Below, piece by piece: positions 21,546 through 32,881 of a DNA stretch of 64,000 bases (position 1 is the first letter of the stretch; every line of letters begins with the position of its first letter). The notes under the pieces were generated by a model, which was given only the letters and a program-made list of their open reading frames with translations, ran no database searches and had not been told where the DNA came from. Both the position numbers and the translations under genes were made by a program. The stretch spans positions 13,020,001 through 13,084,000 of the forward strand of contig JBANAY010000003.1 of NCBI GenBank assembly GCA_037952775.1. Reading direction: 5' to 3'. Origin of the DNA: Clonostachys chloroleuca (lineage: Eukaryota > Ascomycota > Sordariomycetes > Hypocreales > Bionectriaceae).

Positions 21546-22954
21546 TAAGACCCCCCATTAGAGGCAGTCTCCAGCAAACTCCTCCGACATCAGGTGCAGC
21601 TGCGCCGACCAGTGCGGCAGTGGCACCAACATCTGCAGCAGTCGCACCGACATCTGCTGTAGTGGCCCCCTCGAGTGCTCCCCAAGCTTCGAGTGCTGCC
21701 CAACCTTCGAGCGTTCAACGGCAATCCAGTGCCCAGGCCTCGGCATCCTCTGCTGCTGCACCCAGCGTGGCCCCTTCGGCGAGCGGACCGGCAAGCCAAT
21801 CTTCTGCGGCCGGAGCTTCGTCCCAGGCGCAGGCATCCTCGTCCCAGGCGGCACCCACTTCGGCGGGAGGACAAACCTCACGAGCGGCCACCTCTGGCGC
21901 CCAAGCCACCTCTGCGGTAATAGCACCATCCTCACAAGCACCTCCGTCCTCTCAAGCACCTGCATCCTCACAAGCACCTCTGTCCTCACAGGTGCGTCCA
22001 TCCTCACAGCCACCTCCCACCTCCCAACCCACCTCCGTCCCGATAGCAACGTCGACTAACTCCCAGGAGGCCACCCAAGGTTCATCCGCTTCTAGAGGCT
22101 CCGGCACCACACTGGCCACGGCCACTTCCGGAGGATCCCAGACCGTTGGAGGAAGCGCAACCAGCCGCTCTGGATCTGCCGCCACGACGACAACCACCTC
22201 GTCTGCCACCGCGGCGGTATCCTCTGCCAAGCTGGACGCGGCGACCGTGGGACAGAATGCCGCGGTGACGCAGGTCTCAGGAAACCTGCAGTGTAAGTCG
22301 AAACATCAACCTTAATCTTCCATCGAGTTTTCAAGAGTTAACCTGAAATCACCCAGTGTCGTGAACGCACCAGCCAACGGCAGGTCATCCTTCACCGTCG
22401 AGGCCCAAGAACCCGCCGACGTCAAGCCCGGCGAGAGCATCAGGGTCCTCGCCACCATCGTAGTCGGCCCCTCAGGCAACGGCAAGCGAGCCTTCCTCGA
22501 CCGTCGCCAGTCCGGCGGCGTGTGCCAGCTGCAGATGCAGATCGACGGCACCTCCGTGTACGACGCCCAGGTGTCGGCCGCCGGGGCCGGCGGTGCCACG
22601 ATGGACATCGCCACGAACGGCGCGCAGGCGGCCACGGACATGCCCAAGATCAACGTCACCCAGATCTACGGGTCGATGCCCGTCGAGGTCACCGTCACCA
22701 ACATGTTCGTGACGAGTGTCAACGGCGGCGTGATGAACCCGGATGTCGGCCCCAGCTCGACAGGCTCGGGAGGTGGTAATAACGGCGGGAGCACTACCTC
22801 GGGAACCAGGACTGGCTCGTCCACTACCAGCACTCAAAGTGCGACTGGTGGAGGTAACAACAACAACGGTGCTGGCCATTCGGCTCTTGACGCTTCGCGG
22901 TCCTCCATCTGGGCTCTTTGTCTAATGGTTCCCGCCGTTGTTCTCGCTATTTGA
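21546..22954 (+). CDS. Ser/Thr/Ala-rich cell-surface protein with predicted GPI anchor (start uncertain)
   Basis: A long GC-rich frame encodes about 250 residues of Ser-Ala-Pro-Gln-Thr repeats, including AVAPTSA and SSQAP units typical of O-glycosylated stalks. An intron begins at 22293 (GTAAGT); a 3' site at 22337 keeps the frame. A folded domain follows (NAPANGRSSFTVEAQEP..., one CQL cysteine, N-glycosylation site NVTQ), then a Gly/Ser/Thr/Asn-rich linker. The hydrophobic end SSIWALCLMVPAVVLAI after a small-residue site fits a GPI signal. No signal peptide is in place: the only in-frame ATG upstream (21392) lies inside the previous gene's exon. So either the N-terminus is lost, or it is spliced from the upstream membrane gene. 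The codon bias is much more GC-rich than that gene. Confidence 0.6.
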
Positions 22955-22974
22955 GATGGGCCACAATGAGGAGA

Positions 22975-24094
22975 GTACTCTGGTCGTATGCTCGCGACCT
23001 GATCTTAACGCAATGTCCCCCTCACCTGGCTCACAGGCTTAATGATGATGAAGTACGTATTCGACACGACTAAATGACGGTCTTGTCACTCCACTCTCTT
23101 GGAAGGATCAGCACATGGCAGCGGTGAATTTATTCCGGTTCTTTCTCTCTCTAGCGCGTCGGCATATCTTTCTTTCTTGGATTTCTTTTTGGGTCGTTTT
23201 CTGTTGACTGCATCTTTCCTTAACATAGGCACCTCTTAGAGCCCGTTAGAAAGAAGAAGAATATACTCATGTTTCCGCCACGGGCAGCGGACTCCAACTC
23301 CATGCTGCAAATCTCGTGATCCCTAGCGCTGTGATACTGTGTCAGCCACCCATTGGGCCAGATGGCTGCCAGGAGCCAGTCCATTTGGAGAAGGTTCTCC
23401 GTTATCTTGGGCATGCCATTGCGCATGGATTGATCTCGGAAAGGGTTGCATCTGATCTGCTACCCCGCTGCAGCCCCTGGATGAGACAACCTCGTACTCT
23501 CCTCCAATTGGAATGAGGATACCCGGTCTGCAGAGTGACGGATGAGCGAAGACCCAGAAGAGCGTCGAGATGTGCCGCCGGAAAGGAGCCGGAAGACAGC
23601 TGGGGGCAGCAGCTGTAGTGCTCCACCTCCGCACTAAACTACAGGGGCCTACAGGGGCCTGCAGTGGGCCTCTCCCCAGATCCATCAACCCTGCATAAGC
23701 GGACGCGGCCATCTCACAGCCAAGGATGGATCTTCGCCCGCTGGTCCTTGCTTTCCAGCTTGCCAGTGCTTCGGAATGTGGTTACATTCGCGAATGTATT
23801 TCCTGGGATGCGCTCAATCCAGGAGGTCTGTTCGATTCTAGCCTTCGGTTGACCGGACTAGCGTGTGGTATTTAAAGCCTGGGCTGTCTTCTCACCGCCC
23901 GGTCCATCTGCCTCTGTCCCCCTACACAGGCCGCGTCAGATCACAACCAGGGCTCTGAGACAGAAAAAATCCCAGCTCAACCACAGCTCACCACACTCGT
24001 AGGAGCCACCTCCGCCACAAGAAAGGCTCGACACACCCGGGCAAACCCGCATTCCATTCCATTTCTTGGCAGCTTTTAGTCGTTAGAAGCGAAG
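22975..24094. promoter_or_regulatory. Upstream region of the 24-kb MFS gene
   Basis: About 1.1 kb without a convincing gene. Near 23640 a short CTACAGGGGCC unit is repeated. A TATTTAAAG box near 23870 and a pyrimidine-rich leader precede the ATG at 24095, as expected for the MFS promoter. Confidence 0.4.
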
Positions 24095-25749
24095 ATGGAC
24101 AAGGGCGAGGTCGCCGATTTGGCTTCCTTCAAGCATGTGGACGATCCGTCCCAGAATCCCGACAGCGGGATAGCTGCGACTGATAGGTGAGTTGGAATTC
24201 TGTGATTCTTTTCTTCCGTTTCCAGGTTTCTAATATTTGTTGTGTTTGCAGATACGGCCATGCTTTGGTGGAATATGACCCAGCGACCGAGAGGCATCTT
24301 CGCAACAAGATCGACCTCTACATCGTGCCAATCGTAGCCCTGCTCTATCTTTTCTGCTTCATTGACCGTGCAAATATGGGTGAGTGATCACTCTATCTCT
24401 ACAAGAAATTGTAGAGACCGGCTGTTGCAATGACTGCAAACTAACTCATCGTGAATAGGCAATGCCAAAATCGCCGGTCTCGAGAAGGACCTCGGAATGT
24501 CGGGCTACGACTACAACGGCGTGGTCTCCGTCTTCTACGTCTCCTACATCCTCTTCGAGATCCCGCTGAACCTGCTCTGCAAGTGGATGGGCCCCGGCTG
24601 GTTCATCCCATCACCACCCTCCTCTTCGGCATCGTCTCCCTGGGCACCGCCTTCGCCACCACCCTCGCCCAGCTCTCAGCAGTCCGCTTCCTCCTCGGCA
24701 TCTTCGAGGCCGGGATGATGCCCGGCATCGCCTACTACCTCTCCCGATGGTACCGCCGCTCCGAGCTGGCCTTCCGCCTGGGCCTGTACCTGGTCATGGC
24801 CCCCCTCGCCGGCGCTTTCGGCGGCCTCCTCGCCTCCGCCATCCTCAGCCTCGAAAAATTCGGCTCCCTGCACTCCTGGCGCATGATCTTCGCCATCGAG
24901 GGCATCATCACCATCAGCCTCGGCCTCCTAGGCCTCGCCTTCCTCACCGACCGCCCCGAGACCGCCCGCTGGCTCTCCCCGGAGGAGAAGCGCCTCGCCG
25001 TCCTGCGCGTCAAGTCGGAGCGCGTCGGCAACACCACCGTCCTCGACAAGATGGACAAGCGCAAGCTTGTCCTGGGAATCACCTGCCCCATCACTCTCAG
25101 CACCGCCGTCGCCTTCATGCTCAACAACATCACCGTCCAGGGGCTCGCCTTCTTCCTCCCCACCATCGTCGGCGGCATCTACCCCCAGGCCTCCACCGTC
25201 CGCAAGCAGCTCTACACGGTGCCCCCTTACATCGTCGGCGCCTTCTTCGTCCTCTTCCTGCCCCTCGTCAGCTGGCGGATCGATCGCCGCCAGATCCTCC
25301 TCATCGGCTCCGCGCCCCTCGTCATGGTCGGCTACTGCATGTTCCTCGACTCCCAGGACCAGGCCGTCCGCTACGGCGCCACCTTCCTCATCACCAGCTC
25401 CCTCTTCGCCGTCGGGCCCCTCTCCAACGCCCAGGTCTCCGCCAACGTCGTCAGCGACACCGCCCGCAGCTCCGCCATCGGCACAAACGTCATGATGGGC
25501 AACATCGGCGGGCTCGTCAGCGGCTGGTCCTTCCTCCCCTGGGACGGCCCGGACTATCACATCGGAAACGGGCTGAACCTGGCCGCGGCGGGAACCGTGC
25601 TTATCGTGTGCTCCTTGACGCTGGCGTGGATGAACCGGGATAACAAGAGGCGCGATCAGATTGACGTGGATGCCGAGTTGAGCGGGTTGAGCGAGCAGCA
25701 GATTGAAGACTTGGACTGGAAGCACCCGGCCTTCAGGTGGCGGCCATAG
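24095..25749 (+). pseudogene. MFS anion:cation symporter (ACS/Dal5-type) with a single 1-nt frameshift
   Basis: Three exons: 24095-24186, 24252-24379 and 24459-25749, with consensus introns (GTGAGT...CAG; GTGAGT...ACTAAC...TAG). It encodes about 503 aa if one lost C near 24606-24610 is allowed for. The frame breaks between WMGPGWFIP and TTLLFGIVSLGTAF. Family landmarks are RNKIDLYIVPIVALLYLFCF (TM1), IDRANMGNAKIAGLEKDLGM, VRFLLGIFEAGMMPG with the RFxLGxxEAG motif, WYRRSELAFRLG, and the C-terminal DRRQILLIGSAPLVMVGYCM and ATFLITSSLF segments. Members import anionic substrates such as allantoate, nicotinate or pantothenate; the substrate here is not predictable. All other codons are well preserved, so this may be a very recent loss or an assembly error. 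Third positions are strongly G/C. Confidence 0.8.
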
Positions 25750-25799
25750 GTCGTTGAATTAGTAGCGTAGAAATGCAGGCCCAGAGTGGTCGTTGAGGG

Positions 25800-26660
25800 T
25801 AGCAAAGGAGTGCTTAACCCATCGTCTAGTTATATCAGAGTATAGGGCCCAAATGGAGTAGACAGGTTGCGAGGTTGCCTCACACGTTATCTTGAAATAA
25901 TTCTTTCCATGTACCATGTACTAGTGATATCTTATGTAGGCTGCGCAGCCCTTGCTGAGAACAGGCAGGCAACAGCCGCCTCTCGCAACTTTCCATCACC
26001 TCCTCACCCCCGAGGGCACGAAAGAGGCCAGAATTACCCTCCCACAGCTTCGCGTGAAGCGACACTGCAGTGAGAGAAAAGTGATAACTTTCGTTACTGG
26101 GTTCACACAATTCACCCCGGCGTGAAGCGACAGACAGCGAGCTGTCTCTCACATCAGGCCAGAGATAATTAACCATGAGGGGATTGTTACCTTGGAAGAC
26201 AGACAAAACCTATGGGTGGGATTACCCAGCTCATCCAATTGGAAGAAGAGGGTGCACCACGTCACCATCGGCGACAAGCCGAGATATCCTAGAGATAAGC
26301 TACATAGCATAGAAAATGAAAAGAGGACATGGGGACAAAGAAAATAAAACGGAAAAGTAAGCTTCAAATTCTATGTTAGTTAGTACTCGACGGGTGTGCC
26401 GAAGCCTCCGATAGCAGCAAGGGGCACCGGCAGGCTTCGCCGGTCTGGAACTCCCGAATGAAAATTCATCGTAATATACACGTCTTATTTGATCCTTTTG
26501 CCACTCGTTCGTTCGTGTCGAGTCCGTCCAATCCTATATCGTGACCGTCCGCAACGCCGAAAAAGTCAAAGTGGTATCATCGTACATTATCGTCATGAAA
26601 ATAGAGGAAAATCAACATGGTCAAGACGCATGAGGTCGACACAGACAAGAGAAAAAGGTC
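25800..26660. other. Intergenic region with a degenerate direct repeat
   Basis: No gene recognised. GCGTGAAGCGACA occurs twice (near 26052 and 26121), each followed by a GTGAGAG or GTCTCTC segment, forming an imperfect direct repeat. A short GC hairpin (ACCGGCAGGCTTCGCCGGTC) lies near 26425-26450. Confidence 0.4.
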
Positions 26661-26664
26661 GAGC

Positions 26665-26964
26665 TTAATCCGAGCAGGGGCCGATGGTCTTCTCGTGAAT
26701 ATGTCGGAGAAAGTCTCTTTGCTTTCGGAAGGATGAGTAGTTGCCCTCTAAAATCACATCAAGGATACCACCAGTGGCCCGGCCCTCGCCGATCGACCTT
26801 ATTCTTTCATTGAGAAGTGCGTAGGCTTCGTCGAACCTAGCTACGATAGACCGAGTGTTGGAAGAGCCGCCCGAGATGTCGTTGGATGCATTGTTTGGGT
26901 CGATTATGGAGAAGCGTCCGTTATTTCTGTAGGTCAAGCTCGACACGTCCGACTGGATGTGCGG
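26665..26964 (-). pseudogene. C-terminal fragment of a Trf4/Cid14-type nucleotidyltransferase (PAP-associated domain)
   Basis: About 100 codons starting directly after an AG acceptor-like site (no ATG): PHIQSDVSSLTYRNNGRFSI, then DPNNASNDISGGSSNTRSIV, FDEAYALLNERI and GNYSSFRKQRDFLRHIHEK. The D-P-x-N-x-x-ND-[IL]-[SG]-GG-S motif and the following helix are characteristic of the PAP/25A-associated domain of non-canonical poly(A) polymerases of the TRAMP complex. The catalytic nucleotidyltransferase domain is absent upstream; a 42-nt A tract and a transposase gene lie there instead. It is a truncated remnant. Confidence 0.65.
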
Positions 26965-27300
26965 CTTAGTTAGCCATGAGGAACATCAATAAAACTCGGA
27001 TGGAATGGGTCAACATCTGTTGGATCACGGACGGCAGATAGGCAAAAATTGTGTCGTTATATTCATCTAAATTATGCATCTCCGATGCTTCCGGAGGAAA
27101 TTATTATGCAAATTGCTGTACGCTACTCCTTTAGGCCTAATGCTCTTCCAAACCGGGAAACGAGGCGCGTTCAAGGCAAATGGCCCTCCTTTCTGACTAA
27201 TCGGGAGGGATTACATGATGCCTCGGTTCCAACACCACCTTACCTTGCGGATATAGCCAATGCGCCTGCCTGTGAGAGAAATTGCGTTTCTCTCGTACTG

Positions 27301-27342
<42 letters not shown>
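27301..27342 (+). repeat. Homopolymeric A tract, 42 nt
   Basis: Uninterrupted run of 42 A residues followed by an AT-rich stretch. It could be the poly(A) tail of a retroposed sequence, a slippage tract, or part of the border of the neighbouring transposon. Confidence 0.9.
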
Positions 27343-27344
<2 letters not shown>

Positions 27345-27589
27345 ATATTTAAATAGATATAATGGTATTAAGAAGTATTTAATACCTTAAAAAAATATTA
27401 ATAATTAAATTTGTTAAGGACTCAAGCCTAATAGGAGACTAGGCTGGGTCAGATAAGAGATAACTGTAGTAAGCAAGACCCCTGACTAGTATACTACAGT
27501 ACTATATACTCCGTAAGGGAGAGAGAGTTACAGGAAGGAACGTACTCTCTTCCTCCTTAGATCTATCTGTGGCTGGGCTATCTAGTTTA

Positions 27590-29063
27590 TATGGGGATTC
27601 ATAGGGAGACACGATATTCTGACTACTGGAAGGCTCCCAAGCCGGTCAGCAGCTTCCGGTCCACCCAAGAGCCAAATTCATGCCCAAAGACCGGTTCTTG
27701 CAACTGCAAAGGCGTATTCGAATCTGCCCAAATAGCCTGGATTCAACCCTTCCAAAGCCATACAGCTATCTTGAAGAGTGGTCTCAGCACATACAAGAAG
27801 TGTCAACATTGCTCTATCAAATTGGGACTGATATTACTGTTGATGAGTGTATTCAGGGCTTTACAGGTAGATCTAGGCAGACAACAACTGTCCCTAACAA
27901 GCCGACTCCAACAGGCTTCAAGATATGGGTTCTAGGCCAAAGAGGCTATTTCCTCCGCTGGCTGTGGCACACACCAGATGCAGCTTACGGCCCTGTTGGT
28001 GTTGCGGCCCCACAGGCTGCAAGAGATCGCAAGAGGAAGCGGCCCGGAACCTTAGCTCTCAACCCGACCCAGAGTGTCGTGGTTGCCCTAGTAAATCAAC
28101 TGCCAAAGGGGACATACCACGTCTTTATTGATAACCTATTTACGTCTGCTGACCTCTGCCGTACTCTGCGAGAGAGAGGTCACGGAACAACAGGCACATG
28201 CCGCCGCAACTGTGGCATTTTTGAGCCTTTTATCCGGGCTAAGGTGGATGATTCAGCTGGTAAGAACCTGTGGCATTGGGGAAGGTTGCGAGGTGTAGCC
28301 ACGCCGGATGGTCTTGTAAGAGCTATCCCTACTTATTTTACTAGAAATCCCCTTACTAATTAGGTCCCGGGCTCTCTAGGTCAACCAAATCGCTTGGAAG
28401 GATAACGCCTTGGTCTTGATGATGACTACCGTTTACACCGGCCAAGAGCTTGTCATGAAGCTTTGCAAGAGACCGACAACTACAAAAGCAAGGGCACGCC
28501 CAATCAAGTGGGAATTTAGCGGAAAGCCGGTCAAATTCCTTCAGATCCCGTCAGTGTCAGCGGATTACAATGACAACATGGGTGGCGTTGATACCGGTGA
28601 TCAACTTCGGGCTTCAGACGGATTGCAACACCGGGTGTATAAGGGAAATTGGCGGGCATTAGCGTGGAAGTTCCTTCTTGAGACCCGCCTTGGGAACAGC
28701 TATCTATTGCAGCTCCGTAGGCAGCCTTATACAGACCAACGGGCGTGGCGGCAGCAGGTTTGCGATAGCTTCTTTGCAGCTTATGCCTCTGACGGCAGCT
28801 CAAGAAAGCTATTTAAAACTGGGGATGAAAATAAGCCTGTATTACAGCATAATCATGTCAATAGGAAGAAAAGAGGTCGCTGCTTAGCCTGTCAGGGCTT
28901 TCAGCTTGGCCAAACCCGGCTTAAAGAGCGGGCTTTGCAGCCGGTTAGTCGAAACGTACGGCAGCTACGAAAGGCGCCGCAGTCGCGTTGGGGCTGCGAT
29001 TCTTGCGATGTAGCTCTTTGTACCGACCAGAAATGTTGGGACTTCTGGCATAAGCTAAATTAG
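27590..29063 (+). pseudogene. piggyBac-type transposase pseudogene
   Basis: Translated blocks match the DDE_Tnp_1_7 (piggyBac) family. The N-terminal part is split over two frames (ETRYSDYWKAPK; then MPKDRFLQLQRRIRI, shifted). TVDECIQGFTGRS holds the first catalytic Asp. VFIDNLFTSADLCRTLRERG holds the second. After a stop at 28361-28363 and a small shift, NQIAWKDNALVL and DYNDNMGGVDTGDQLRAS carry the last Asp cluster, and the C-terminus has a cysteine-rich finger (RCLACQGF..WGCDSCDVALC..KCWDFWH). The element's inverted ends and TTAA target duplications were not identified. One stop and at least one frameshift make it inactive. Confidence 0.8.
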
Positions 29064-29677
29064 TATGTGGATAGATGTATCTTATTTCTGGCGCTGTCTC
29101 ATTGGTCAAAAGCGGAAAAAGTGACATGGCTGGCACCGCATCGCACCCAAAGGGATAGGTACAGTACCTTTTTTTTTCTTTTTTTGCTCCTCCTTCCAGC
29201 CAATCACGCGACAATCGCGCGACGAGGGTAAGCCAGGTGAGCTTCAGCCTCTTTGAAACGAGCTAGGCATCTACGCAGGAAGGATGAGGTCATTGCTGAC
29301 TCATACATCTAGACTGAAAACATCATTGGCTCTTTCGTGATGTACACATTCACCATCATGATGACCAGTTTCCTCATATTCTCCTTGTGAATACGAGTAC
29401 GAATTACCCGGGCGGCCGCAAAAGAATCACCATTTGGAAGGCCACGTCATCAATTTCCAGTCCTGCCACCACTTCGGTGCTGGAGGTCAAGGAATGCTTC
29501 GAAGAACATAGAAAACACATCTCCCATCAACCAAGGGAACTAGGTCCTCTAGGCAGATTTTAGAGAGGGCCTTTACCTCCCGAAGGTCAAGCTGGTTGGC
29601 CTTCTCAGACGTGGCTAGGAACTCAGTGGTCAAGCTTTCGCGCCACAATCTTGCGCTGCTTCTGTTTCGGCGGCCCG

Positions 29678-31002
29678 TCAACAGATACTATTCCCAAATT
29701 CGTCATGGCTGAGTCGGTTCCGCGTCAGTCTCGGCGGAACCCACACCGACCTCCATTCTTTACCGCCGAAACGCTTCCTCGTTTTTTGTCTGCAGTTATT
29801 GCGACTACCGGTCCTACATTCAAGTTCTGATGGTGACGTGGAGTGCCTCCAGGGTGGCGGTGACTCTATTGATGGTGACGGCCGGGGCCATATTGGCCCC
29901 CATAAGTTGATGCGACGCAGGGCAGAGTCGGCAATGTGGTCGAGAACGCTCTTGAAATCGTCCAGGAAGATAGCATCAGATGCACATTTGAATACGAGGG
30001 CGAGCTGTTCTCAGCAAGTCAGCGAGATTCTATTCTATCTAAGTCTTTTGGGAGTTAGTTGTGGGGGGGGGGAGGAGGGGGGACCTACACGCCAGAAAGG
30101 GTTAATGCCACTTTGTGTTGATATCGTTGCCGTCACAGCGACATCCGTGGCGAGGAATACAATGGATAGAAACATGCAGAGAAGCATGACACCGAATCGC
30201 GGGCTCGTTTTGACCAGCCCTATCAAAGTATATCCGTAATTCTTGTTGATGACCATGACCAGCTTGACCGTTGTAAATATCCACCACGGGTCTCTGCCGA
30301 AGGGACAAACAACACCTTCATTAGCTAGGTGTCACAAGGGATCATGATTGTTGTATTAAATAAGAAGTTGGGACTGGCTCCAAACCTTGCTAGAGGCTCG
30401 AAATATCGGGAATGTTTAAATAAGTTGTTTCCCAATATGTTGAAGTACTGGAAGTTGGCCCACGTCTCCAGCACCCAGTAGGGCTGAACCAGTAGAAGGG
30501 ATATAATGAAGAGGTGCCCTCCCCATCTTGGAAGAAATGGCTTGATCTTGAGCCATGAGATGACATTGTGGAGGTTGTATGAAATGTAGAGGAGTGCGGC
30601 GGTACTGCTCAGGACCCTGGAGACGCACGCAGGTCAGTAAGACAATTCACCCATTACTCTTCTTTTCTTCTTTTTCCTCTTTCAACTGATTTCATCAAAG
30701 AAAACCATACCAACCATACGCAGGATCATCGAAGAAAATAAAGATGCCATGCCATCCAGCCAAGAAGAGCTGCCAGTTTCCAAGTCAGTTAGGGTGCTCA
30801 TGCCCGATGCACTCGAACCTACCTCTAGGAGAATGAGCTTGTGCAAAAGAATTTTTCTTCGATAATTACACAGAACAAAGAGTATGAGGATTACGACTGA
30901 GCCAACACTGAACCCTTGGGCCCAAGCCTCAACTATAGCCTGCTCCCGTGTTAAATTCGCTGCCACGGGGTCACCCGGAGCTCTGGTCGATATTGACGCC
31001 AT
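29678..31002 (-). CDS. Conserved fungal integral membrane protein (five exons)
   Basis: Exons on the minus strand: 31002-30823, 30769-30711, 30616-30386, 30293-30089 and 30004-29678. All introns have GT/AG ends and phases fit throughout, giving 333 aa. The start is the internal ATG MASISTRAPGDP, because the longer frame begins at GTG. Hydrophobic segments include FSVGSVVILILFVLC, LFLAGWHGIFIFF, VLSSTAALLYISYNLHNVI, HLFIISLLLVQPYWVLETW, FGVMLLCMFLSIVFLATDV and others, suggesting about seven membrane spans. The C-terminal 90 residues are hydrophilic and basic. Recognisable family blocks are ARDPWWIFTTVKLV and LALVFKCASDAIFLDDFK. This matches a widespread, uncharacterised fungal membrane protein family. 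It is one of the best-preserved genes in the window. Confidence 0.85.
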
Positions 31003-31295
31003 GGGACGAAAAGATGTTGAATGTAAAGGAACTGAGTAAGTTATTCTAGGAGTCGACACTTATCAACGGTCGGTGGTTTTAAAAGATGCCGAGAGAAGAA
31101 AAGAGAGAGGGCCAAACCAGATCTGCTGTCCAAGTATCCTAGTCTGTGTATGGATTGTTCGTATGGGATCTTGTAGCCGACCAATATCTTTCATAGAAGA
31201 GGACCAGGGCGTTTCTTTCTCTGTTGTGAACTTGTGTATGAAGATATGTGAAAGAAGATAGAAATAGTTGGAAATCAAACCAGCCCTGATAATCC

Positions 31296-31401
31296 CTCCC
31301 TCCTCGGTCTTCAAACTCTCTGGCCCCCCTCCCTCCTCGGTCTTCAAACTCTCTGGCCCCCCTCCCTCCTCGGTCTTCAAACTCTCTGGCCCCCCTCCCT
31401 C
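31296..31401 (-). repeat. 33-bp tandem repeat, three copies
   Basis: Three head-to-tail copies of a 33-bp unit (TCGGTCTTCAAACTCTCTGG plus CCCCCCTCCCTCC). Because 33 is a multiple of three, the minus strand reads three identical 11-residue units (GGGPESLKTEE) in one frame, but that frame lacks a credible start or domain. It lies just upstream of the membrane-protein gene. Confidence 0.8.
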
Positions 31402-31499
31402 GGGAACCAGCTCTAGACATCGCCTATTTCGAGCTACGCCCAAGCAGCGACAAAGAACCAAACATCAACCCTGCATTCAAAGCATAGGCCACCATCCAC

Positions 31500-32880
31500 C
31501 CACACCCATCTATCCCTTCTAATCGACGGTCTGTAGAGTGAAGATACCTCTAATACTATTCAATGGAGTGCGAAAACGCTAAGAAAGACCGTAACTGTCC
31601 CCCGCCCCCCGGGGTTATATATATACATTCATACGTGTCTCCTATATTCAATCTGGTGGGAGTAGGGAGTACACAAGACCATGCCGCCGTACAAAAATAC
31701 GCACAAATATATCTAATTGAATGCAACTATCATCGCGCAATGCCTGCCAAGGGGGAGCCCCACCATCTTTTTGCAAACAATCGTTCATGAATTCGCATGC
31801 TTGTTCTGTTTTCTCGGCTAATCAGTTACCAGGTGTCACGACAACTGCTGCTACCTACCTGCAAGTATTTGGCAAAGGCGCTTACTCCAGACTGGTATTT
31901 GTGGGAGGTTGCCCCTTAAAATTACTAGTAAACGCCATCAGCATTCTACTGGTAAGCTTCAGAGCAGTCTACTGGTAAGGGTTCTGAGGGCATTACTGGA
32001 CACAGGAGACCGGTCTTCAGGGACCGCCAATGCCTTTTCGGAACGAGTTAAGAGCTTGGGAAGCAAGGCGCTTTGCGGCGCTTTGCCTCGTGAAAGATGC
32101 AAGTACTTAGACCTTGGGGTTATACACAGTTGACTATAGGAGCTGGTGGCGTCTGCGCGTGACTTATTTTCTTTTCCTTTTGCGGTTTAAGACGGTGGGT
32201 ACAGACGCTAGCGTACGCATATCCCTCACGTGTTCTCCGTACAGCAATGCGGAGCTACCTCCGGTAAATATGATTGGACAAAAGCCCCGCCAGAGTCTTC
32301 CCATCTCGCGTTTCGAAAATTCTGAACACCGTCAACCATCGTAATACCAAAGAGGTGTTCTTCGGCGGGTTTATCTTACCTCTGTCTTATTACATATTCA
32401 GATTTATACTTATAGTTATTTCTATATTTATTGGGTTCTTATCAGGAGCTTTAGTTCCAGTTCTATAAAATGTACTAGTTACTACACATTGGGGTTGAGA
32501 ATTATGGAACCCCAACAACCCAAAAGGTTATTTCTTCGCTTCTCTTAGTTCTTCATTTCTCTTCGCTACGATAAGCATTGCAGCCAATCAGGAAGCTAGC
32601 TATGCGATAAACTTCGTTCACACCACCACCCACCTGCAAACTTCACACCATACTTAGCCAACGTTACATACACGTAGGCCAATAGCGGAAGTTCCGTTCC
32701 CACCCTTGCCACCCAATCTCTATCGGTGTCGAATATTGAAGTTCCAGAGGAGGGCGAGGCAGGTTGGCGATCCCCGTCCACAGAACATGGCCAAGCTATT
32801 AGACGGCCTAGCGCCAGGTAATATGAGCCTCTAGCTCAGCAGTGATTCGGTAACTTCCCATTACTCGTGTCTACAGCAAC
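31500..32880. other. Intergenic region without recognised gene
   Basis: Scattered short frames only. It holds a C-rich run near 31598 and a TATATATATAC stretch near 31617. Nothing attributable to a family was seen. Confidence 0.35.
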
Positions 32881-32881
32881 C

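Noticed and set aside
21558..22334. Long open frames opposite the Ser/Thr-rich gene
   Set aside because: They mirror the repetitive GC-rich coding strand and give low-complexity translations.
24747..25725. Long overlapping frames inside the GC-rich MFS gene on both strands
   Set aside because: Arg/Pro- or Gly/Asp-rich translations caused by high GC3; the MFS frame explains the sequence.
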